NCBI GenBank assembly: GCA_028713555.1
Contig: JAQTOA010000002.1
Span: 124,001-188,000 of the forward strand
Source: Sterolibacterium sp.
GTDB lineage: Bacteria; Pseudomonadota; Gammaproteobacteria; Burkholderiales; Rhodocyclaceae
Reading direction: 5' to 3'
DNA length: 64,000 nt
Below are positions 9,088 through 17,124 of this stretch, piece after piece. The first letter of the stretch is position 1. Each line of letters opens with the position of its first letter. Under the pieces are notes generated by a model. It saw nothing but the letters and a program-made list of their open reading frames with translations, was not told the DNA's origin and did no database searches. The position numbers and the translations under genes are program-made.

Positions 9088-11869
9088 GCTTGGCTCCCTT
9101 CACTGCAGTGGTAGTTTGAGGAGGAATCACCTGTTCAACACGGAAAACACAATTCAAGGCTTCCTGCTGAAGATGGTGAATCGTTTCAAGTGGAATCTTG
9201 CGGTACGTGGCGGCGCTTTCCGGCTGAAACAGGATTTCGGCGTACTGTGCTGCCAACACACGCCCTAGATAATGGTTCAAACGCCGTGCATCCTTGATAA
9301 AGTTCCAGTAAGTCAGCGTGTCCTGCTCACTGATTTCCAAGGCAGTACAAAACAGTTTAAAAAACTTGGCATCTCGTGGCGCGTGTGGCGCGGTCTCGCC
9401 ATCCTTGAGCTGTATCCAGTAATAGATACGACCGAGGCGGCAGTTGTTGGCATCACTATCGATGGCCACCATCTTTGTGCGTATTGCCCTGGCGAGAGTA
9501 GTTCGCCTTGTCGCAACAAACAGAGCAGCACACCGGCGCTGCACATCATGGTGATACAGCTTCAGGAAAGTGCGTTGGGGCAGTGCGCTAGAGGCTACCC
9601 CGTTACTGTTAATTTGGAGCGCGTCTTCCACCTTGCCGTGAAGGGCATCGGACATCTCAAACACGTAATCGCCGGGTGCAATTTGACTAGCGGCTGCCCG
9701 TTTGAAAAATGGGTCTTCATCCGCTTCGTACCGATAGACCCAACCGGAAGCATAGGCGAACCCGCCGCCCTCAAGCTCGTACTTGTAGTAGTGCTGCTCG
9801 GTCGTGGGGTCTATGCCGGCTGTTTCATCAAGGTTGAACGTGAGCGACATTTCGCCGAGACGCTCTATCCGCAAGGGATTGGGGACTTCGGCTAACCGAG
9901 CTTCCAGCTCCTGCATCAAGAGCCCGATGCGACCACGATAGGGCTTAAAGGCGGCGATCCCTTTCATCCCAGTAAGCGTTTTTAGTGCGGTCTCCGCCTG
10001 CTTGTAGGCGATAAGCACCGCAGTGCCGTGAGGAATCGCCGGATGCGCCAGCAGAATTCGGAGCACATCAGGATTAATCCCGACAAACACATAGTGATGG
10101 TTGGCGTTGCGAGTACCCAGACTATTACGAAGTGCGCCTTGTACCTGAAAGTCGACGTGAGTCTCCGCTGCCGGCCAGGCTGCCCCAAGCTTGCGGCTCA
10201 AGTAACGATGAGCAAGCTGGATGTAGCGTTGCCCTGGCAATATGATGGAGAGTCCTACGGTGGAAGTTACTGCATACTTGCGAACTTCCGCCAGCATCCG
10301 AGCTGCCATTGGCGTTCCATCCGTCCAGTCGTCTATCAGCTTGCGGGCACGTATCACGGCAGAATCCACGTCGGCGCGTTCAGCGCCGAATGCCCCACTC
10401 GCCATTGCCGCCGCAATATCGAGTTCGACGGTCGTCCAGGTATTGCGCTGACTTGAAAAGTCCACAGCCCCCGCTTCAGCGGTCACCTCTGTCAGGTCAG
10501 TGTACCCTGCAGGCATATTCGATAAACGGAGGATGTAAAAGCAAGCCGCCATCAGTTCCCGATTGCCAGGCGAATCTTCATTCCCAAGTTTTTGCGCCAG
10601 CCGATAGAAGACGAGCGCAGCGGAAGAGGCGTCGCGGTCGACGATACTCACGCTGAATCGCGTATTGCTCTTTTGCTCCGGGCTCCAGTCTGCCGGTAGC
10701 GCATTGGACGATAGCAGGGGTTGCTCAGCTTCGGCGGCCCAGACTCTTGATTCAGCGGTTAGTCCAGCTTCGGATAGGCGGGCTCTCAAAACAAAGTACG
10801 TCCGTGGGTCATCCGTGACGATTACGCCACCCGTTTTTTCGTAGCCATGTTCCTGTGCATATTTCAGGAATTCAGGGATGCGGCTAATGGCTTTTTGTCG
10901 AACAACATCCGGCGTCGTGGTGGCATCGAGCAAGAACAGTTCAGGCTTTCCCTGCCCGCGCAACGCTTTATCGCCCAGTGCGCGGTTCCAGTTTTCCTTT
11001 CGTGACCCAGGGCGAACCACCATTAAGGAACCCGGCGCCTCACGCAGCGAATTCCATTCTGCGCTGACTTTTTTCCTCAAGTCGCGGCGGTGCGAAAGGT
11101 TGGTAACTTTGCGCATGGATCGTTCAAGTGGTGCCTCAACAACTGTCTTCCAAGCTTTTTCCTCATTGTCAAAAATGAAGGTTGGTATGATTTCAGAGAA
11201 AGAGGGATTTGGTAGTTGCGGATGGCGTATACGGATATCGTTCAAAGCAGCCAGCATAGCGAGGAACGAGTCTGATTTCGTATAGCTGCATACTTTTGAT
11301 GACAGGGAAGTGGCATCCCACAGCTGGCGATAGAGCTCGCTGTACTGCTCGCGGTTAACCAGAACCCCATTGAGAATACTTCTGGAGGAGTTTGTTCCAG
11401 GGAACAGTATAGCCCGCAGGCCCCGCAGGTCTGTGACGAAGTTTCTCTCGGCGCTGGCCAGTGCATGAAGCATGACCAGGGAAGGCATCCGCGCGGGCCA
11501 TACAAGGCAGAGAAAGAGCTTGGCCTTGTCCGCCGCCTCAAGCAGGGTATCAACAAGCGATAGTGCCCATGGTTGGGGAGAAACCAATTCATCCGGGTTG
11601 GCACGCGCAAAATACTCAAGTTGAGCCGCTCCAGCTCTTAGGCCACTCCAGGGTTTCTCTGGTGCCGCCGGCGTGCTAGAACTCGTTGTGGCCTGCGTGA
11701 CGGTCGAGGGGGTAACGGCGGACTTTACGGAGCGCTGCGGCCGATTTCCCACAGGTTTGGACAAATATTTCTTGACCAGTTCAGCTGCTTTATCTTTGGC
11801 CCTGTCCCGGTCAGCGACACTATTGGCGTCTCTGTCAAACCTGTTCTTCTTTTTTATGAATGTTGGCAT
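9074..11869 (-). CDS. DrmE-like protein, 931 residues, no recognised catalytic motif
   Basis: This is the second gene of the defence operon. Residues 1-75 are basic and low in complexity. The following region contains LLHAL-type helices and AILFPGTNSSRSILNGVLVNREQYSELYRQLW near residues 150-190. No Walker, HKD, nuclease or methylase motif could be found. The C-terminal 230 residues include APGDYVFEMSDALHGKVEDAL, LARAIRTKMVAIDSDANNCRLG and TYWNFIKDARRLNHYLGRV, which look like a separate folded domain. The size, position before drmA, and the FPG...LYRQLW and GDYVF patterns remind me of DrmE of class 2 DISARM, a protein of unknown biochemical role. I hold that only moderately. It overlaps drmA by 14 bases and follows the methylase after a 91-base gap. 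An alternative is a new subunit specific to this variant. Confidence 0.5.
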   Translation of the reverse strand: MPTFIKKKNRFDRDANSVADRDRAKDKAAELVKKYLSKPVGNRPQRSVKSAVTPSTVTQATTSSSTPAAPEKPWSGLRAGAAQLEYFARANPDELVSPQPWALSLVDTLLEAADKAKLFLCLVWPARMPSLVMLHALASAERNFVTDLRGLRAILFPGTNSSRSILNGVLVNREQYSELYRQLWDATSLSSKVCSYTKSDSFLAMLAALNDIRIRHPQLPNPSFSEIIPTFIFDNEEKAWKTVVEAPLERSMRKVTNLSHRRDLRKKVSAEWNSLREAPGSLMVVRPGSRKENWNRALGDKALRGQGKPELFLLDATTTPDVVRQKAISRIPEFLKYAQEHGYEKTGGVIVTDDPRTYFVLRARLSEAGLTAESRVWAAEAEQPLLSSNALPADWSPEQKSNTRFSVSIVDRDASSAALVFYRLAQKLGNEDSPGNRELMAACFYILRLSNMPAGYTDLTEVTAEAGAVDFSSQRNTWTTVELDIAAAMASGAFGAERADVDSAVIRARKLIDDWTDGTPMAARMLAEVRKYAVTSTVGLSIILPGQRYIQLAHRYLSRKLGAAWPAAETHVDFQVQGALRNSLGTRNANHHYVFVGINPDVLRILLAHPAIPHGTAVLIAYKQAETALKTLTGMKGIAAFKPYRGRIGLLMQELEARLAEVPNPLRIERLGEMSLTFNLDETAGIDPTTEQHYYKYELEGGGFAYASGWVYRYEADEDPFFKRAAASQIAPGDYVFEMSDALHGKVEDALQINSNGVASSALPQRTFLKLYHHDVQRRCAALFVATRRTTLARAIRTKMVAIDSDANNCRLGRIYYWIQLKDGETAPHAPRDAKFFKLFCTALEISEQDTLTYWNFIKDARRLNHYLGRVLAAQYAEILFQPESAATYRKIPLETIHHLQQEALNCVFRVEQVIPPQTTTAVKGAKHGCS

Positions 11870-11960
11870 TGTCGAATTTGGCTTTTCTACGCAAGGAACC
11901 GTTTAAATACTGGCTGATGGCTGCTATGTCGCTAGCTGATATAGCCACGGTTCTGCCTGA

Positions 11961-13679
11961 TTAGAGGGAAAACGCCTTTCTGACGGCTTCGTCAATAGAT
12001 TGACATCGCGGCATCTCTTCCATCAAACGAACTGGGTCAGGCAGCAGTAAGTGGTCGAGTTCGAAGATGGAAACGTTGACGGCCCCACAAACACATCGGA
12101 ACAACCGGTCTATGGTTTCGGATTGAAGTACTTGAGCAAGCTGGGTGGGAGTGAACCTCACGGTATCTCCAACTTGCTCAAGAAAGACAACATGGTTCTC
12201 CCCCACCACTCCGCCAAACTCCCGAATAAGTTCTGCTGGAACGGCAGCGCCAATAAGCCGCCGCTGCTGGTCCGTGGAGGTGACGCGTTGTAGAGCAACG
12301 CATGGCTTACGAATCACCGAGGCGTGGTTTGTTCTCCCTATGTTGACATATTTCCCTAAACCCCCGGGAGGTCGTTGTCGCCCCAACTGGAAATCCCCCT
12401 CTTGTCCAATATCGCTTGACCACACCAAGGGAAAAACAGAACCAGCTTCAAGCTTTGGAAGCTTTGCGTAAGTTTTACGGTCGTCTCTATTCCAAACGAA
12501 TGCTCCGACCCTGGCCACATAGCCATAATCGGCTAACCGAAATACTGACCCATTAACTGCGCGGAGGATCGCAGCGTCACCAGAATCGCGGGGAACAGGC
12601 CACGCTACCCCTGTTTTTGGCAGACGACATTTACCAATGCTAGAGAACTCGGCGTCCTTCGTCGAAGCAAAGACCAGTGTTTCCGTTGGTTGCCTTCTCT
12701 TCATCTGACGACGAAAAACCGCAATAGCTGTTTCTTGGTCTACGCCTACAAAGGCTCCCAGAGCCCCAATAATGTCAAGCTGGGAGACTTCGGCATGTGC
12801 CCTCAGGTACCCTCGTAATAGCGAGTAATACTGACCTGAAAGGTAACTGGTAGGTGTCAGGAGGCCCGCAGTTCCACCCGGTTTGAGCAAGTCAAGCGCC
12901 AGCTTGAAGAACAAGGTATATAAATTTGGTTGGCGGGTAATAACCTCTTGGTATTTTTTTCGATATTTGGTTACTTCTTCGCTGGGCATCTTCCGGTAAG
13001 GCGGGTTGCAAATTACAACATCGACCGCTCCCTTATGCTGCCGCATGCTCGCTAGGGCATTGCTGGTTGTTACTTCAAATTCCGGTTCAAATCCTGCGCT
13101 GGTAATTTCCTTGTAGAGAACCATACGCAAAAATTCCTTGGACATGCGCGCCAGGCAGGAATCGATATCGTTCCCCACTAGATGTCCTGCAATGTGCCTC
13201 AGAATTTCTTCCGAGGTCAGGTTCTTTTCCCGAAGGGCAGCGGCCATACGGGATGCAACTGGTGCAAGAAAAGCGGCCCCGCCACTCGCTGGGTCCGCCC
13301 AAGTGTGCTTGGTGAGGCTTGCCCCGTGGGCAATGAGGTTGTCAATGAGTCGCGCAGAAAGTGCAGGTGGTGTAAAAAATAATGCCTGCTCTTTTTGTAA
13401 ATCCTTGCCAACCCAATGAGCGTAGGCAGATGAAAGCCAAAAGGCGGCAGTGAGGATGTCTAGCCCTGATAGCCAGGCAGAAAATTCGACAACCAGAGAA
13501 TTCTTGAGTAAGGCTTTTGTGGACCGTGGACTACGTCTAACGAGTGCCGGGTAGGCTTGTTGCTGCCAAAGATGCAATACAGCATTTGCGAGATGTCTCG
13601 CTTCTTCAGCTTTACCGTGGCTCAACGGCTGCAGCTTGCGAATGTATTGCTGTATTTCTTGTCTTCCCTTGGGTAGCAC
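11961..13679 (-). CDS. N6-adenine DNA methyltransferase, DISARM modification subunit
   Basis: A 572-residue class I methyltransferase. The SAM-binding motif I is seen as ADPASGGAAFL near residue 130 and the catalytic motif IV as VVICNPPYRKMP near residue 223, typical of N6-adenine methylases of the Eco57I/N6_Mtase type. The last 250 residues resemble a target-recognition region. No nuclease domain is present. The start is GTG 13679 with AAAGGA upstream at proper spacing. It is the first gene of the operon and would mark host DNA as self. Class 1 DISARM uses an adenine methylase (DrmMI), but DrmMI as I remember it is larger, so this may be a distinct short form. Base composition is visibly more AT-rich than in the core genes to the right, which fits horizontal transfer. 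Confidence 0.75.
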   Translation of the reverse strand: MLPKGRQEIQQYIRKLQPLSHGKAEEARHLANAVLHLWQQQAYPALVRRSPRSTKALLKNSLVVEFSAWLSGLDILTAAFWLSSAYAHWVGKDLQKEQALFFTPPALSARLIDNLIAHGASLTKHTWADPASGGAAFLAPVASRMAAALREKNLTSEEILRHIAGHLVGNDIDSCLARMSKEFLRMVLYKEITSAGFEPEFEVTTSNALASMRQHKGAVDVVICNPPYRKMPSEEVTKYRKKYQEVITRQPNLYTLFFKLALDLLKPGGTAGLLTPTSYLSGQYYSLLRGYLRAHAEVSQLDIIGALGAFVGVDQETAIAVFRRQMKRRQPTETLVFASTKDAEFSSIGKCRLPKTGVAWPVPRDSGDAAILRAVNGSVFRLADYGYVARVGAFVWNRDDRKTYAKLPKLEAGSVFPLVWSSDIGQEGDFQLGRQRPPGGLGKYVNIGRTNHASVIRKPCVALQRVTSTDQQRRLIGAAVPAELIREFGGVVGENHVVFLEQVGDTVRFTPTQLAQVLQSETIDRLFRCVCGAVNVSIFELDHLLLPDPVRLMEEMPRCQSIDEAVRKAFSL

Positions 13680-14036
13680 CTAGTATCCTTTTGATGACAA
13701 TATCTTGATTCTAGCCGTGATTGGAGTTACTTGACATGCCTTGGCATCTCGAAGAGCCTTGTGTAGGTACAAGATAAGATACCCTCCACGTGGCTCATAG
13801 GGTGAGCCACTGGTGACTATTGCTGATTTGTTGATGGGGCAGCATGCGGGCTATTAACGCCGCCGGCGTGGCCTATTTTTTGGGGACGATAATCCCGGTC
13901 ACTACAATCTCTTTATGCCGAATAGGTGTTCAGGGCAAAACTCGGGATTCACTGATAAGGCCAAACTGTAGGCCAAACTCGTGATATCTGTGCCAAGAAA
14001 GACAGGCATTCGTTATGGATGTGACAGATGTAACTG
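13680..14036. other. Noncoding region upstream of the DISARM operon
   Basis: No coding frame could be supported here. It holds the promoter region of the minus-strand methylase gene; a TAGAAT reading on the minus strand is a possible -10 box but no good -35 was seen. A perfect hairpin lies at 13790-13810 (listed separately). A GC-rich palindrome followed at a distance by six T residues is at 13857-13881, with no plus-strand gene before it. Confidence 0.4.
13790..13810. promoter_or_regulatory. Perfect 8-bp hairpin upstream of the DISARM methylase gene
   Basis: GTGGCTCA and TGAGCCAC are perfect complements around TAGGG. The site is about 110 bases upstream of the methylase start, with no T-run on either side. 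It may be an operator or a recombination scar. There is no direct evidence for either. Confidence 0.35.
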
Positions 14037-14222
14037 TCAATTTCCCTGAATAGCCAGAGTGTGGTACCCACCACCCGCCGCCTGTTTCCAGTTGGTCAGT
14101 GTTCGCACCTGCACGGGGGATGAACGGCTCGTGGTGTCCCCCAGGCCCAGTTGCCCATAGTAGTTAGCGACCGCATTGCCGTACTGCCTTCGAAAGAGCA
14201 CAAGCTTTGGCGCCAAACGCAC
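14037..14222 (-). pseudogene. RCC1-repeat protein fragment
   Basis: The 61-codon frame contains NYYGQLGLGDTTSRSSPVQV followed by WKQAAGGGYHTLAIQ, a textbook RCC1 beta-propeller blade. A real RCC1-type protein has several such blades, and only one is left here. The upstream sequence in the same frame is not RCC1-like, though other frames keep fragments such as GNWAWG-like readings, which are shadows. The frame ends two codons after the blade. I read it as the degraded end of a gene lost in rearrangement at the edge of the island. Confidence 0.55.
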
Positions 14223-14365
14223 GACCTAGGCACTGGCGACCTCGAGCAGCGCAGCACGCCTGCCTGACCCCTGTCGCAACCGGGGCTGCTGTTCCCGCTT
14301 GAAGTCGTTATATCCTTGCTCATGTAGTTTTTGCATGATCAGCGAAAAGGAATGACCGCGGGACC

Positions 14366-14682
14366 CAGGTCAGATTTATTTTTATGTCCACGATGTCAGG
14401 TCAGATTTATTTATCATTTGGGCTGATTTTGGCCCAATAAACCTGTATTTCAGACTTCTGGCCCGGGCAGAATGGAGGGCGGCAGTATTCCTGGTGTCGG
14501 CCTGTACATGCCATACGAGTTGTAAATGAAATCTGACCTGGGCGCTAAGCCCCATGGTTGAGCCAATTGCCAGCCGCTACTTATCTCAAACGCATTAGTC
14601 GACTGGGGCTGAGTTGGTCAGTCAGGTCAGGTTTATTATTCAGGTCAGATTTTATTTTAACGGGTCAGGTTTCATTTATCAG
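14366..14682. repeat. Cluster of six GGTCAG(A/G)TTT repeats
   Basis: Copies of (C/G)GGTCAG(A/G)TTTnATTT begin near 14366, 14397, 14623, 14641 and 14662 on the plus strand, with one inverted copy at 14524-14543. The second and third copies face each other and bracket about 147 bases, like a small palindromic BIME or MITE unit. The last three are tandem. Similar GGTCAG-type units occur in my memory next to REP-associated transposases, but no transposase is present here. The cluster sits between the defence island debris and the rpoH promoter. Confidence 0.6.
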
Positions 14683-14716
14683 TCACCACAGCGGTTCGCA
14701 GAACTTTTCCTACCGG

Positions 14717-14743
14717 TTAGCACTCTCAGTCGAAGAGTGCTAA
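14717..14743 (+). promoter_or_regulatory. CIRCE element (HrcA operator) in the rpoH promoter region
   Basis: TTAGCACTC, nine bases, GAGTGCTAA is an exact match to the CIRCE consensus bound by the heat-shock repressor HrcA. A possible promoter overlaps it: TTAGCA (14717) with an 18-base spacer to TAAAAT (14741). HrcA bound here would block polymerase. The element is 41 bases from the rpoH start codon. Confidence 0.85.
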
Positions 14744-14784
14744 AATTATCCATATCGGTAGTAAATCATGAAGGGAGGTTAATC

Positions 14785-15654
14785 ATGAGCAATGCGCTAT
14801 CAATGCAGCCTTTTGTCTTGCCGACTACGGCTGGCAGCATAGAGACCTACATTCAAGCCGCGAACCGCATGCCGATGCTTTCGGAAGCGGAGGAGCAGGA
14901 TTTGTCCCGTCGCTTCTATCGCGAGAATGACCTTGAAGCGGCGCGCCAGTTGGTGTTGTCCCATCTGCGCCTGGTGGTTTCGATTGCCCGCGGTTATTTG
15001 GGCTATGGCCTGCCGCATGCCGACCTGATCCAGGAAGGCAATATTGGCCTGATGAAGGCGGTCAAACGTTTCGATCCGGAGCGCGGGGTTCGTCTGGCAT
15101 CGTTCGCCATGCATTGGATCAAGGCCGAGATTCACGAGTATGTTCTGAAGAACTGGCGCCTGGTGAAGATCGCCACAACCAAGGCGCAGCGCAAGCTTTT
15201 TTTCAATCTGCGCAGCCTCAAAAAGGGCTTTACCACGCTGAGTCCTGACGAGGTCAGGACGGTGGCGAAACAGCTCGGAGTCAAGCCGGAAGAAGTTGTC
15301 GAAATGGAAACGCGCCTGTCGGGGCAGGATATTTCCCTGGAACCCATTAACGAAGACGAAGACGACCGTTATTCGCCGATCGCCTATCTCCCGGCGGACG
15401 CCAGCAGCGAGCCAACAACGGTAATAGAACGCAAGGAATATGATCGCCTGCAAAGCGATGGCTTGCGCGACGCTTTGGCCGGACTGGACGAACGCAGCCG
15501 CAACATCGTCATGCGGCGCTGGCTGGCAGAGGAAGGTGAGGCGCAGACGCTGCATGAACTGGCTACGGAGTACGGTGTTTCGGCAGAACGTATTCGCCAG
15601 ATCGAAGTCAAGGCGCTGCAGAAAATGCGCGGCACGCTCACCGCAACCGCATAG
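14785..15654 (+). CDS. rpoH: RNA polymerase heat-shock sigma factor RpoH (sigma-32)
   Basis: A 289-residue sigma-70 family protein. Region 2 is clear (QLVLSHLRLVVSIARGY, then DLIQEGNIGLMKAVKRFDPERG), including the LASFAMHWIKAEI promoter-melting segment. The RpoH-box region follows (QRKLFFNLRSLKK), and region 4 ends with the helix-turn-helix YGVSAERIRQIEVKALQKMR. Length matches E. coli RpoH (284). The ORF track begins at 14614, but ATG 14785 has a strong AAGGGAGG ribosome site six bases ahead and gives the family N-terminus. Sigma-32 directs transcription of chaperones and proteases. Control by a CIRCE element just upstream links it to HrcA. A strong terminator follows. Confidence 0.95.
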   Translation: MSNALSMQPFVLPTTAGSIETYIQAANRMPMLSEAEEQDLSRRFYRENDLEAARQLVLSHLRLVVSIARGYLGYGLPHADLIQEGNIGLMKAVKRFDPERGVRLASFAMHWIKAEIHEYVLKNWRLVKIATTKAQRKLFFNLRSLKKGFTTLSPDEVRTVAKQLGVKPEEVVEMETRLSGQDISLEPINEDEDDRYSPIAYLPADASSEPTTVIERKEYDRLQSDGLRDALAGLDERSRNIVMRRWLAEEGEAQTLHELATEYGVSAERIRQIEVKALQKMRGTLTATA

Positions 15655-15670
15655 TTTTCCGCATCATCAT

Positions 15671-15712
15671 ACGGGCGCCCAGTTTAAGAAGAACTGGGCG
15701 CCCGTTATTTTT
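15671..15712 (+). terminator. Rho-independent terminator of rpoH
   Basis: A 14-bp perfect stem (ACGGGCGCCCAGTT and its complement) with a seven-base loop is followed by TATTTTT. It ends the rpoH transcript and also abuts the stop codon of the convergent SCO1 gene. Confidence 0.9.
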
Positions 15713-16295
15713 CGTCTAGTAGACGTTTGATGTCAGCCGCAATCTGCTCCGGCGGCGCGTTAAGCATGACGTACAGCCGCAACCGCCCTTGAGGATCGTA
15801 TACATAGCTGTTGGCGCTATGATCGACGCTGTAAGTCGTCGGGGTGCTGCCCGGCTGTTTCTGGTAAAACACTTTGAATTCCCGGGTAGTTGAGGCCGTT
15901 GTGCCAGCATCGGCATACAGCCCGACGAATGTAGGGTAGAACTGCGGCACGTAGGCGGCGAGCAATTCTTGGGTATCGCGCTCCGGATCCACAGTAATGA
16001 ATAGGACTTGCACATGCTTGGCGTCGTTACCGAGCAGTTTCATCACCTCGGCCAAGCCAGCCAGCATAGTCGGGCAAACATCCGGGCATTGGGTGTAGCC
16101 AAAGAAGATGACCACGACCTTCCCCTTGTAATCGGCCAGCCGGCGTGGTTGGCCGGTGTGGTCGGTCAGGGCGGCAGGAAACTCCCGGCCGAATTTCGCA
16201 CCAGTGATATCGGCGCTGGCAAATCGCGGCGCTTCGCTACAAGCGAACAGCGATACGACTAGACAAGTGATCAGCCAGCGCAACGTAAGATTCAT
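15705..16295 (-). CDS. SCO1/SenC family copper chaperone lipoprotein
   Basis: A 196-residue protein with a signal peptide ending in the lipobox-like LFAC near residue 19, then a thioredoxin fold. The metal-binding CPDVC motif is near residue 73 and the partner histidine appears in YSVDHSANSY near residue 160. SCO1/SenC proteins deliver copper to the CuA centre of cytochrome c oxidase or act as thiol reductases in the periplasm. No oxidase genes are nearby. It directly follows the DUF1624 gene without a gap, suggesting co-transcription. Its stop codon touches the rpoH terminator stem. Confidence 0.88.
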   Translation of the reverse strand: MNLTLRWLITCLVVSLFACSEAPRFASADITGAKFGREFPAALTDHTGQPRRLADYKGKVVVIFFGYTQCPDVCPTMLAGLAEVMKLLGNDAKHVQVLFITVDPERDTQELLAAYVPQFYPTFVGLYADAGTTASTTREFKVFYQKQPGSTPTTYSVDHSANSYVYDPQGRLRLYVMLNAPPEQIAADIKRLLDEK

Positions 16296-17075
16296 CTAAG
16301 ATAACTTGAGCAAGTGCGTAGCGGTAACAAGAATCCCCAGTAACAAAGGCTGATGGAGAAGGTAGATTGCCAGGCTATTCCGACCCAACCATACCAAGGC
16401 CGCAGGGAGTTGCCTGATTTCCGCCAGATGCCTTATTAGGCCACGCCTAACCAGAACTTTCGCAATAGCGTAGCCAATCAGACAGACGCCGAACCAGGGC
16501 AACACTGGCACGTAATCCTCAGTCTGTGGCTTGTGCGTCATTAACCCCAGCCAAGCCAAGCCGGGGTAATCGAAAACTGCATTGGTGTAGCCATTACCCA
16601 ACCCAAGAGCGACTAATCCCAGAATATTGGCCAAGTAGGCCGGTAAAGGAATTAACAGCAACAGCAGGCTCATCAGGGCAATTGCATGCAGAGTGCCAAA
16701 ATAGATCGTCGATTCGGGGGAAAAAACCCAGCTGCCGGCTGTGACCAATACCGCTGCGGCACCGATTTTCCCGATTCGCGCCAACTGATGCTTCAGGTTT
16801 TTCTGCTGGTTTTCCGCAAGAGCAAGGCTGATGCCGACAGTGAACAAGAACGTTCCCAGAATCAGTGCACGTGCACCCAGCCAGCGCGGATCATAATTGA
16901 TGTCGTAATGAATCCAGCCCAAGTAGTTAAGATCGAATCCGAAATGATAAAGAATCATCGTCAGAATCGCACTCCCGCGAATCACATCGATTACAGCAAG
17001 ACGCTGCGTGATTTGTGCTTCTGACTTGATTTCGGACGGCTTTATTGATGGCTTCGCTTGGCGTGACTTCCCCAT
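16296..17075 (-). CDS. DUF1624 membrane protein (heparan-alpha-glucosaminide acetyltransferase-like)
   Basis: A 259-residue integral membrane protein. After a charged N-terminus it has the family start RLAVIDVIRGSAILTMILYHFGFDLNYL, then about seven hydrophobic segments, ending with NSLAIYLLHQPLLLGILV. These are DUF1624 (YeiB/HGSNAT-like acyltransferase) features, with the conserved D, R and H in the first helix. It probably transfers an acyl group across the inner membrane, but the substrate is unknown. The stop codon is adjacent to the SCO1 start, and hprK lies about 50 bases upstream. Confidence 0.82.
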   Translation of the reverse strand: MGKSRQAKPSIKPSEIKSEAQITQRLAVIDVIRGSAILTMILYHFGFDLNYLGWIHYDINYDPRWLGARALILGTFLFTVGISLALAENQQKNLKHQLARIGKIGAAAVLVTAGSWVFSPESTIYFGTLHAIALMSLLLLLIPLPAYLANILGLVALGLGNGYTNAVFDYPGLAWLGLMTHKPQTEDYVPVLPWFGVCLIGYAIAKVLVRRGLIRHLAEIRQLPAALVWLGRNSLAIYLLHQPLLLGILVTATHLLKLS

Positions 17076-17124
17076 GAGTCCCGATCCGTCGCTATAACCA
17101 GCCGTTAGCCATTAGCGATCAACA

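Noticed and set aside
13857-13881. GC palindrome and T6 as a terminator
   Set aside because: There is no plus-strand gene upstream, the stem is five bases, and the T-run is separated by six bases.
14096-14323. 75-residue minus-strand ORF next to the RCC1 fragment
   Set aside because: It overlaps the RCC1 frame out of register and shows no repeat pattern of its own.
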